Below, in pieces: positions 47,996 through 58,300 of a stretch of DNA of 64,000 bases. Position 1 is the first letter of the stretch, and each line of letters opens with the position of its first letter. The stretch lies in contig OX327686.1 in NCBI GenBank assembly GCA_946807835.1, positions 10,168,001 through 10,232,000 of the forward strand, read 5' to 3'. The DNA comes from Ailanthus altissimus. Lineage: Eukaryota; Streptophyta; Magnoliopsida; Sapindales; Simaroubaceae. A model generated the notes under the pieces. That model saw only the letters and a list, made by a program, of their open reading frames with translations. It had not been told where the DNA came from and did no database searches. The position numbers and the translations under genes were made by a program.

Positions 47996-48911
47996 TGACC
48001 GAAAAATGGCTTTCTCAAGCCAACTAGTTTTAAATTTGTTTTATGTGAAATGAAACTTTGGACTTCATCTGATGTAGTCCGCGATCCTAGGCCTTCTGGA
48101 CTTTTTGCTGAAATTGCTCATACAAAAACCAAACAAAAAGCTCTCATTATGATCCCGCCGGTGGTGGTTCTGACGAATACCTTTCGATGCTTAAGTCAAC
48201 TTTTTGATGAACAATAAGAAGAGTCAATAGAAAATAGTGGGAGAGAGATTTTTTTTTTAGAGTAAAAAAATCAAAACCTGTTTTTAGTTATTCTTCCCCT
48301 TTTTATAGCATCGAGCCTTGAAGATTTCGTGAGCAGATACTTAGGTCACCACCGAATTGTTCGGCATAACTGAAGGTGGTCATTCAGGTTATCATCTAAT
48401 TACTTGGCTTGATTGGAGGGATAATGCTTCCTAAAATCAAGGGACTCTCTCCAAGGGTGGCGTTGGTTGTCACTCATAATAACTTGCCTTATTTGGGTTG
48501 CTTAATTTAATGTGGACACTCTTATATGATTGAGGATCGATCTTGTGGTTTAGCTGATAAAGTTGCTCGACATCCTCTGAAATTTTGAGCAGCTCTAGAG
48601 TGGTGCTTGTAGGTGAGTGGCTCAGCATATTTATGTTGCCAACTACTCAAGAGTGCTTGGGCTGACCCAGTCATGGCTTCTGATGTAGCTAAGTACGGGT
48701 TCAGGCATCCGTGGTCTCATACTATCAAATTTTGAGCTAGTTAGAGTGGTAAAATGATATTTGGAGCAGGTTCTAGGCTTTTGGATTTTTCTTTCCAGGT
48801 AGAGCTAGCTATAGGCCTATATATTGAGCCTTTAGACTCGCCTTTTTAGGTGAAGCAGGCTGTGGGCCTACAGATTAAGCCTTGGGATTATTAAGGGGAA
48901 CAAAAGTATCA
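47996..48911 (-). repeat. 5' LTR of the minus-strand gypsy element (family A)
   Basis: 916 bp from TGATACTTTTGTTCCCC at 48911 to CGGTCA at 47996. A TATA box (TATAAAAAGGGG, minus strand) lies at about 48297-48309, giving a U3 of about 600 bp and an R-U5 of about 310 bp. The U3 half matches 26383-26783. Confidence 0.82.
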
Positions 48912-49320
48912 TGATATTTTAATTTGACCCTGATTCTATGACCCAAACATGCCTGTTACTTTATAAAAATGGAGCTAAGCTATAATAAAATGCATTCAAT
49001 TGAGAGGAATCAATTCTCACTCTAAAAAGAAAGAACGGTTCATCTATTATTTTTTAAGAGGATGTTACATTTTTTTTTCTGTATAAATTATGGCTTCACG
49101 TATCTCTATTGTAATAATAATATTTTATAATGTATTTAAGTGAGCTGATAAAATTGGGTGAAATAAAAATTGACTTACATTAAATTGAATCATTGTAAAA
49201 TCAGTGATTTTATTGTGTTTTATTTTATTTTTATTAATCTCAACTAATAATTTTTAACAATGAATAAATTTAACTAATTAACTTCAAAGTGACAAAATTT
49301 TAAAACTAATAGATTATTTT
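48912..49320 (+). repeat. Second copy of LTR family B, abutting LTR A
   Basis: Aligns with 21203-21607 from TGATATNTTAATTTGA to GACTTCAAAG. It carries the TATA-like TTTATAAAAATGG at about 48960. It begins at the base next to the outer end of LTR A. The final GGTCA/PBS is not preserved. Confidence 0.62.
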
Positions 49321-49352
49321 TTAAAATTTAATCATATAAAATATAAATTCAA

Positions 49353-49495
49353 ATAAGTGAGTGGGTTGGACATGTTTATCTTTGGCCACTTGGGACCAAA
49401 GGGGACCGAAGACATTTAGACTCGTCTTAAAAGAAGTATGAAAGTCATATTGGTAATGTTTGTAGGTTATTAATCCTAGCTTGTCCTTGAATTTA
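49353..49495. repeat. Dispersed copy of the G-alpha upstream segment
   Basis: AGTGAGTGGGTTGGAC, GGGACCAAA, GACATTTAGA, CGTCTTAAAAGAAGTATG and TTAATCCTAGCTTG follow the order of 16003-16215. The CT microsatellite and some interior bases are missing. Confidence 0.6.
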
Positions 49496-50739
49496 CAGGT
49501 GGTAACAATTCAGGTTATGTTTATCGTTTATGTCAAATGTTCACACTAGACTACACTTTGATGATGACATGAACATTACATGTGATATCTTTGCATGCAA
49601 ATCAGTTATTTGTGTCATTTTTCAGTAGCCATCTTCGGGATTCCAGGAAACTCCTATTTTCTTTAATAAAATTAATGAATGTAACATAAAACTATTTGAC
49701 GTGCTGTGCAACTCTTTCAAGTTTGAAGACTTGGCATGGGACAATTTCAAGGGTTAGACTCAACAACTCAATTGGGTTTGACTGGGGCCCCAAAATGTTG
49801 GTAGCCTGAGCCCACAAAAACTGCAGCAACAACTTGAAGCCAAGGTTCTAGGTCATGCTTCGGCAAAATATGCCTATTAGTCTTACGATCATTTTGAATA
49901 TTATGATCTCTAAGTCTTATATGTCAAATCAATCCCTATCACAAGTGTAGAAGCCATTATTTTCAAATACTTCTACTTTCCGGAAGGGATTATTACATCA
50001 GTTTGTACCAATTTTTTTTTTAAATTTTAAATTGATATCAATTAGTAAAAAGTCGTTGAAACCCATATAAATTAAATCCACTTGTAACTTAAAAATATTA
50101 TCATTTTAAATAAAAAATAAAGTATTTATAAAAAAATATATTTATCTATACACCTATAATTTAAAGAGAATATTTGTTGCCTCTGAGTTTTTGAGCCGGC
50201 TTGTCGAAGTTCAAAGAGTTTAATCTTGGCCCATTATCAATGCGTGACTTTGGATAAGGGTATTTGTTAAACCATTCCATATAGTTTTAATAACAAAAAT
50301 TACAAAAAAAAAAAGCAGCGATACTGTTAAAAAGAACAATTTTAATATTGTCCATGCATAATCTTTTATATAAACGTTGAGGCAAGTAAACACTAAGATA
50401 GAATAAATTTATTAAGATTATATAATATATCTACTGTAATATGATGAGAGGTTAATCCTCCTAAAATAAAAGACTCAAAATCTTTCACACCTTCTACTAA
50501 ATTTACAAATCATACCTTACTAGTTAGTTTATAGAGGTCGAACAACCATATTTCAAGATTATATGATCCAGTTACGTGAAATGTCCCAAACACAAAGCAA
50601 GCCACCCTTGAGAAAAATAAATGAATTTCAAAAATCTTAAACAAATTTAAAGAAAGCTTTTCTATACATTCATCCACAAATATTTTTAGATCCCAATATA
50701 TTAATGCAAGATGGTTTTCATAAAGCACCTATGACCATC
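49496..50739. other. Intergenic DNA, no gene seen
   Basis: Short frames only, with A/T-rich runs. No domain or transposon signature that I can support. Confidence 0.6.
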
Positions 50740-51520
50740 TAATTAGTATCGAGCTCAACAAAATATCCAAATTCGACTCAAGGAGGCTTGTTGTCTTGAT
50801 CGAGCTCAATAGAATATCCAAATTCGACTCAAAGAGGCTTATTGTCTTGATCGAGCTCAGTAGAATATCCAAATTTGGCTCAAGGAGGCTTGTTGTCTTG
50901 AGGTCCCTAGATCGGGGAGCAAGCTAAAAGATTATCATTGGCTGAAGACAATTCTCAATCCAAAGAAAACCTCAATCCGAGAATTATATATTATATGCAA
51001 AGAACGCATAAATAATGCTATTAAAGCCACAAATTTAAAAAGTTCAAGTAAGGTAAAATATGTTATTTATGCTCTCTATAAATATAGCAGTATAAGGCAA
51101 CTAACCCACGATCCCTAAAATCTCAAGCTACCGACATGATCACAGACATGAAATAATATGTGGTGTTGGATAACCACTTGAGAAGCCTATATAAGAGAGA
51201 GTCAAGATTCGCGCTTGGAAGGGGATCAGATTTAAACTAAAAAAAATACACTCAAAATAGAAAAAAAAAATAAAACAAGTAAACAATCTCTAAAATACTA
51301 TTTTAACTACCAAAATATTTTTTTTCAATCAAGCCAATTTCCGACTTAAGTATTAAAAGGTTTTTATTAGAAATATCTATTGATACAACCTTAATCAATT
51401 TTTATGATTGTAATATTAGATTTTAGATATTGATAATAGCTCCAAAGGTTCAGAGTACTAAATTCATCTTTTGACCAACGACTTAGCCAACAACCAAGAC
51501 CACTATCAATAATATCAATT
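50740..51520 (+). repeat. Gypsy-like LTR remnant (family C)
   Basis: A triplicated 51-bp unit (50748-50900) precedes a TATA-like CTCTATAAATATAG at about 51076. The stretch AAATACTATTTTAACTACCA ... CAATCAAGCCAATTTCCGAC and TTGATACAACCTTAATCAATTTT-like end is typical of the R-U5 of plant gypsy LTRs. No PBS or internal region follows, so it is a solo or truncated LTR. Both limits are approximate. Confidence 0.5.
50748..50900. repeat. Three tandem copies of a 51-bp unit
   Basis: ATCGAGCTCA starts at 50748, 50799 and 50850, exactly 51 bp apart. Each unit runs through ATATCCAAATT(C/T)G(A/G)CTC and GAGGCTT(G/A)TTGTCTTG with only a few differences. Confidence 0.95.
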
Positions 51521-51961
51521 CTTAAATAAAGTGTTTATTCTTATAATAAGAGAAAATACACTCTTCATTGTTTTGAAAACACTTGAACAATCATTTGAAA
51601 GGAAAAAAAATAAACCCCTAAAGGGCGATTCTTTAAAGAATTACTAATATATAATATTGATTTCTTATATATGTATAATGATCCCAAAAAAAAAAAAAAT
51701 ACGTTTATAAGCACAGATATCATAAATACACATTTTGTTAGTAAGAAACTCAATTTATGCCTTTTTCAAATCATGGAGATTCCAAATTCGCTCGAAAGCT
51801 TAACTATCACTCATCTACTAAAAACATAATTAACGTACGGAATGAATATTTACATATAATATACTACAAGTTCTCTAGTTTAATCAAAGGCCTCCTTTTC
51901 ACGAGAGTCTTCTGATATCCAGCATCATAATTTTAATAGAAAGTAGATTTGGTAAGAAAAA

Positions 51962-54124
51962 TTATGAGGATCCACGTAAGAAATTTTTGACAATGGTGTT
52001 AAACAATCCTGCATTTTCAATTTGCGGTATATGGGAAGTGTTCTCTATGATTTCCAACCTTGCATTCTTTCCAAGAAGCCTGTCAATCAAATAGAAAGAT
52101 AATTAATGAAAAAAGCCCTAAGATAATCGTCATATTATCATTCAATTATTAACCACTAAAGTCTAGATTATCATACATGCATTGTGTATATAATAATGAA
52201 ATACTAGTAGTGGGGTCGTCACTGCCTAAGACTTCTCCAATTAATGACATTGATAACAAGTTTCAAATCAAGACTTGTAACACACACACAAAAGAAAAGA
52301 GATTGTAACTTAATGTGAATTATGGAATAAAAACTGATACAGCAAATATTGACGAATTGATGTTAGAGAAAGAGGGGAGTCTTACTCGTTGAGTTCAGCA
52401 GCCATCTTCAAAGGAAATATCTGGTCTTGGTCCCCCCAAACGATCAAGACATCCTAACCAGAAAAATGACCATACAAAGCAACAAAATCGACGTTTGATT
52501 AACATGATATTTGATTACTACTAATACTACATAAACGTCTATGTGAAGATGGATTTACCTGTCCAAGAGGGGAAAGCTTTACAGTATCCTCTCGTCCAAG
52601 TGTCAGTCCTCTTAGGAGTTCTTTCTTCTCCTTTCTGTTTCTTGAGTACAGTTTCTGTTTTCATTTTTAACCTTTTTCTACTATTAAAACTTGAATTAAG
52701 TAAAAAATACATTAGAAAACATATCACATTAGAAAATATAAATAGGTGTGAAATTCTTTTCAGAAATCTCCTTCTCATACAATTTCATATATCTTAATAC
52801 TGTGGGGCGTTCACCGAGCTTCCACTCCAAGCACAACCATCTTATCTTTTATTTCGTGAAGAAACCCCCTCAGATAATTAAGTGAATTGATCTAAGGAGC
52901 TGGTGATTTTTGGACATAATTGTTTCATTTAACAAATGTACAATCTAATCACAAATAGTCATATGATCATATAGATTTAGTAGCGAATATCCTCACTAGG
53001 TTCCTGACTCCTTAACCAAAATTTTTTTAGGACCTTCATTGTTCTTAATACGAAGCAATTAAGTTCATTAATTATTATATTGAGAATCCAAACCATATTT
53101 GCTTTTTTCCCACGGTAGGTAATAAGTAACAACGTGTGTGATCATAATGAAAGAATCAACATATATTATGTCCAGGTTCAGAGTCCACGAGATGCAAGTG
53201 GACCGACCAAACAAGACTTTGTTTGTGTCTCTTAATTGTTAAATCTATCTAACAAGAAACTATATAAATAATTGTTGGCCCATACATTTTCATTTTGCAT
53301 GGCATTACACTATAGGCCAACGGGCAATAACGAAAATGACATAAAGAAAAACTAAGTATCTATGAAAGCAAAATCTTGTAACGGGTGAAATTATTTTTCC
53401 AAGAATTTCTTTCTTTTATCTATTATTGAAAGTAATTTAAACTTAATATAGAGAGAAAAAAGGGGTTAAAATTAAATTAATGCGAAAAACTTACGTCCAC
53501 AATATCATTGAAGAAAAAATCAGGAACGATGTTGAGATTTTTGGCCACCGCTAAACCAGTCAACGACCTCAACTGCGATGCCGATTCCGGCAACATAAGA
53601 TGTTCAATACTTTCCAAATTGGCTCTCCTCACCAAGGCCTCGTTATCACTGTGTTTCATATTTACCCCAGAGCTAGCGATCACTACTTTCTCTACCTTAA
53701 ACGGCCACATTTTCGCCATATGATAGGCCACGAACCCGCCATAGCTGGTGCCCACCACGGAAAATTTCTCGACCCCAATTTTTTCAAGCAATTTTCCGAC
53801 GGAAGCAGCTTGAAAGACCTCGGTCCTGTCTTTACACTTTGTAGTAGAGTTACCGAAAAATATTAGGTCAGGAATGTAGACATGAAAGAGAGGGGCAAAG
53901 AATTGGACCTGTTTGCGCCATTGCCAAATAGCATCTGGACCAAAGCCGTGGACAAGAACAACTGATGGCTTTCTGATGTTCTTCTCATCTGGGTTTGGAC
54001 CCCAGAATTGAATAGTGGTTTCATTGTCTATGTCAACGGTTTGCGGCGAGAGGCCGGAGGTGGTGAAGCAGCGACGAAGGTAAAAGCTGTATAAAGAAAC
54101 CAGACTGAGAAAGGAAGGTGCCAT
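51962..54124 (-). CDS. Alpha/beta-hydrolase superfamily protein (monoacylglycerol-lipase-like)
   Basis: Predicted serine hydrolase; substrate unknown. Exons 54124-53495, 52654-52559, 52453-52386 and 52079-51962 join through GT-AG sites into 912 nt, 303 residues. HGFG (59-62) is the oxyanion-hole motif. The nucleophile elbow GTSYGG places Ser127. Asp252 in GDQDQIFP and His281 in NTSHIPQ complete the triad. A variable lid region lies between about 155 and 240. The N-terminus (MAPSFLSLVSLYSFYLRRCF) is mildly hydrophobic and could anchor or target the protein, but this is unproven. The ATG at 54124 is the first in frame and gives the usual family length. The order and spacing of motifs fit the plant subfamily around Arabidopsis At4g39955. 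No disabling mutation was seen. Intron lengths are 840, 105 and 306 bp. Confidence 0.92.
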
Positions 54125-54804
54125 TAGGGTTTTAATTTCCTATGGGGAAGAATGAAGATTAAGCCATGGCAGATGAAGGAATGGGTAGGTTTTGAGGGTT
54201 AAGAAGATGGGAAGATGGAGAAGGTAAAAATAATAATAATAATAATAAAGCACTTTCTTTCTGTGAGTTAGGGAGAAAAGGGAGTTACGGTAATCGAAGA
54301 TCTTTAAGATTTTGCCAATAACTATAATGAAATAATGACATACTTAATTAAGGCTGATTTATGAGGGGGTTTTGGGTTGTTTACCTACGAAAATAAAGCG
54401 GATCCATAACATAATAAAATTTTAGCATCAAGATTATGATACGACTTTAATTGGAAGAATTGGGTGGAATTTTGAGTTGTAGGCACTACAAAGCATATTC
54501 CTCTCATCTATTCCAAATCTCTCTACATGATTAGCAAAATAATATGAAAAAAACAAGAACGAACATCATTTTTCATATCGAAATTAGAGCATCAGCATAG
54601 GCACATTCGTTGAGATCTTGGTTGATTTGTATTGTTTTCTTACAAATCACCCAATTGTAATTTTTTTTTCATCGGATTTATTAAATGATAGCTTGGCTTT
54701 GGTGCTAACAGAAAAGTGGAATGTTGATTGATTCTTTGATTTAATACATCAAAATTATTGGCTTCAGTATTATTTTTCACTTTTCTCTTTTACTTTTCTC
54801 TTCT
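54125..54804 (-). promoter_or_regulatory. Upstream region of the hydrolase gene
   Basis: The 5' UTR and promoter must lie here. (AAT)n at 54228-54248. No TATA box or defined regulatory site can be placed with confidence. Confidence 0.35.
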
Positions 54805-54991
54805 GTAAAATAATATCTTTCGAATTAAGTGGGTCTTTCACACTCTAATATGCAATAAATAATTCATTTAATACCTTTTAATTAAATTATTTAATACCTT
54901 TTGATTATTCTTATAAAATAAAAATAATCAAAAGGTATTAAATGAATTATTTATTGCACATTTGAGTGTGGAAGACCAACATTATTTTATA
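54805..54991. mobile_element. Foldback (hairpin) MITE-like element
   Basis: The arm at 54831-54879 (GGTCTTTCACACTCTAATAT, GCAATAAATAATTCATTTAA, TACCTTTT) is the near-perfect inverse of 54930-54977 (AAAAGGTATTAAATGAATTA, TTTATTGCACATTTGAGTGT, GGAAGACC). The outer arms extend with GTAAAATAAT and ATTATTTTAT. A third copy of the inner arm (54887-54909) can pair alternatively with 54923-54946. No coding capacity; the target duplication is unclear. Confidence 0.75.
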
Positions 54992-55609
54992 AGAATAATC
55001 ACCTAGACTAGAGTATTAACAACTAATATATATAATTTAGTTACTTTAGTTGTATCTATAAATGTGTATGGTAATTTATTTACTATTATTTGAAGATAAA
55101 AAATTATTTGTATCTCATTTTCACATTGATTTGTGTAATTGTCAAAATAAGATTTAATAATTATTTTTAAGAGAATACGTACTTTATTTTAGGAAGCATA
55201 TTTCTTTCTCCTAATGGTACGGATAATGTCTCATCAAAATGGTAACCCATAAATCGTGCAATAAATAGATTACCTAACTACCTTATAATTGATGGTGAGT
55301 TAAAATCAATATAAATCTCTAAGTAATGTTAAGGTCTCATCTGAATGTATTGTGGGGCTATAAGTACATATACAACACTATTAAAGGTATGCAAATAAAA
55401 TATATCAGGTTGGTAACCAAGGATAAGTTATAGAGAATATTGATAATATACAGTAGGCCTAAAACAAATTAATATTGCAGCATGTAGAATAGCATAATCT
55501 TATACAAACTTTGGTAATTGTATGTCCATCAATAAAATATGTGCAATTACTTAGAGTTATTTAATTAAGAATTTTGCTAATCCATTTTGTGTATGAACAT
55601 GTGACACAT
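54992..55609. other. AT-rich DNA, possibly decayed Copia sequence
   Basis: Precedes a Copia integrase remnant in the same strand, but no motif can be read with confidence. Confidence 0.4.
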
Positions 55610-56158
55610 GATGTTTTATTTTTTAAACCTATAATTCAACAAAAATATGCATAAATAGCCAAATATTTGACTTTAAATGAAGAAATATTAAGTTTAAGTA
55701 GATAAAAATATTAATCATAATTCAACCTATCAAGAATTAAGAGGCAACTTACCACAACTTACATGCCTCAACAAAATAGTATGTGCAAGAAAAAAATTGT
55801 ACTATTATGAATATAGTGAGAAGTTTTTTGTCAAAGAGTGGCATTCCAAAATAATTCTAGCCTAAAGCAGTTAATTGGAGCATTCATATTTTCAACAGAG
55901 TTTCACTTTTACTGTTTAAAATATAACACCAAAAGAAGCTTGGAGTAGATGAATACCAATAGTAAATCATTTCAAAAATTTTGATGTATTGCTTATACCC
56001 ATGTTCTTGATGAGAAGATGAAGAAGCTAAATAATAAGGGATAAAATTGCATCTTTCTTGGTGTTAATGGATAATCCAAAGCCTACAAGTTGAATAATTC
56101 TATGGCCAAAAAGGTAGTAACAAGTTATGATATTGTTTTTGACATTTCATTTAGATAG
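55610..56158 (+). pseudogene. Copia integrase fragment (third Copia family)
   Basis: In shifting frames: LRGNLPQLT, then KAVNWSIHIFN-like residues, then CIAYTHVLDEK, then NCIFLGVNG and SKAYKLNN, and finally VVTSYDIVFD. These mark the end of a Copia integrase core and the following region of a Retrofit/Ale-like type. It ends where the solo LTR begins at 56165. No RT follows in this orientation. Confidence 0.78.
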
Positions 56159-56164
56159 TAAATA

Positions 56165-58300
56165 TGTTAAAAATAGTACTTACGTGTCATTCTAATATTG
56201 TATGAATATTAATTGTTTAATATTTATTCAATAAGCATTTTAAATAAAATTATTAATATTAAATATATATATAGTAAGATACTTATAACATTTCAGATAT
56301 TGTATGATCTGAAGAAGTTCAGATCTGGGCTGATGGAGTTTAGATCAGTGTTAAGAGTTAGCAACATTGAGAGTTATAATTGCTAAGAGTTAGCATATTA
56401 TAAGAGTCAGCAAATTCTAAAGAGTTAGAGTCTTATTTGAAATGAGATAAAGACCCAATGGTATATTAGCAATGACATAGTTGCAAAATATTACAAATAG
56501 TGCTAAGAAATGTCACTGTCTAAGTATGTTTTCGAATGTTATGTTCCTGAGCTATTTTCACTGATGCGGGTCTGTCGGTGAAAATCTTATTTAACATAGA
56601 TTGGTATATGTCTAAATTTGGACGATTTAAATGGTTAATCTTAGTAGACCATGAGCTTAATGGAAGGTTGTATAGGCATACGGGTATTCAATGAGGATTA
56701 AGTAATGAACAGACTTAATTAAGACCTTTAATAAACATCCCATAAAGCCGTTAAGGGAAGGTCCTCCCGAGTTGAACAGTATTCGTGGTCCCTTAACCTG
56801 AGCACCACGGTAGGCTTGTGAATGATCTATCATACTTAGATTCCACACATGTCAGAGACCTTTCATGGTCTGACTGCTGAGTGTCATTGGGTATGGTTTG
56901 ATGCTCATAGAGTTCTGTGTGTGTAGATATAGGATCCGTTAGATCATATGAGTGAGTTGTATATTCGAATGCTCCAAGATTGTGTTTTAAAAAATCTTAT
57001 AGTCATAAGTAATATACTCGAAAAAGAGTTTCGTATGAAAAATATAATATCGTAAAAGTGTTTGCAGATATTATTTATAGGAATACGAATCTGGAGATAA
57101 GTTCACAGTTGAGCATATAGAGATTTGACGGTATTGATCTATATCTCTGCTCTCTCATGATATAAATGAGAGAGAAATTATACAAATATGTATTAACCTT
57201 AACTTGTATGGTTCAACACGTCATATTGTTATTTTCATAATGTATGTGTAGGGCATCGTTTATAGACTTATGAAAGAGTTCCATAAGATAAAACGGGTGT
57301 AAACTTAGGGAGTCTCACTGTATAAAGTGTACTCGTTATGTACTGGGGTAGCTCACTGAGTTGAATAATTCAATCTGGGAAGTTCTCAATAAGTCAGAAT
57401 TATTTTAAGATCTCTCAGAAAATTAATAAAGTTTAAGTGTTAAGCACAAGATCTCGACAAGTGAGACTTGTCACTTCATCCTTTTCAATGGATGCCACAT
57501 GTCATACAATTAATTTATAATGGCATGACACATGGCATTACATATATGGCCCATTATGCCATTAAGTGTTAACTTATATTTTGGCCATATAAGAGAATTG
57601 TAAGAGGTGGCCAAATGATTTAATTTGCTAAGATTTTTATCATTAAATATACATATCTTTGTCACTTAAGTTTAAGCATGAGGTGGCCATCATTGAAAGC
57701 AATTTTGGCCATCAAATTCTTCAGCATTCGAGCATTTGATTTACTAATAAAATAACTGGATTAGTTATGCTTTTAAAGCAAGAGGTGCCTTCAAGTAACT
57801 TAATTAAAATAATCAAATAGCCACTCATCTTTTTTATTTTCGGCCACTTAAGAATATATCACGCCATTCATCATTTTGTCAAGCATGACAATGCAAATTA
57901 CAAGCCTTGTCATGCTTACAAAATGATCACACTAATTAAGTGTTAATTAGACCATTGGGCGGCCCAAAATGCTATAAAAATGGGGCCTTATTTCATTTGT
58001 AAAGTACAAGTAAAAAATAAAAAACAATAAATAGAGAGGGCCAAGTAAAATAATGAAGCAAGTATTGTTTTAATTAAGTTTCAATCAAGAATAAGAAAGC
58101 TATCGTTCTAATTCAAAGAAAATTCCATATTATCCTCAATTAAAACTGTACAAAGCACACTTCAAGAATGAGTTCTCTAATATCTCATTAGTGTAATGAG
58201 ATGTATGATTTATATTCCGTTACGTATATTATGCATGTGTAATGTATAAATTAAAATTAAAATGTACACACTCACCTTACGTACAATACACTATCGAAAC
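56165..58300 (+). mobile_element. Solo Copia LTR (copy 6), plus orientation
   Basis: Starts TGTTAAAAATAGTACTTACG at 56165 with AAATA before it. The end is near 58300 (ACACTATCGAAAC) and is followed by AAACA, a possible mutated duplication. A TATA box (CTATAAAAATGGGG) is at about 57971. Its inner block matches all other copies, and its R region matches copy 5. The hairpin is at 57044-57074. It separates two unrelated Copia fragments that lie in opposite orientations. Confidence 0.82.

Noticed and set aside
52539..52797. Open frames on both strands around hydrolase exon 2
   Set aside because: They are shadows; the exon is read in a different frame (KLYSRNRKEKKELL) that joins exons 1 and 3.
53508..53866. 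Two plus-strand frames opposite hydrolase exon 1
   Set aside because: Antisense shadows of a strongly coding exon.
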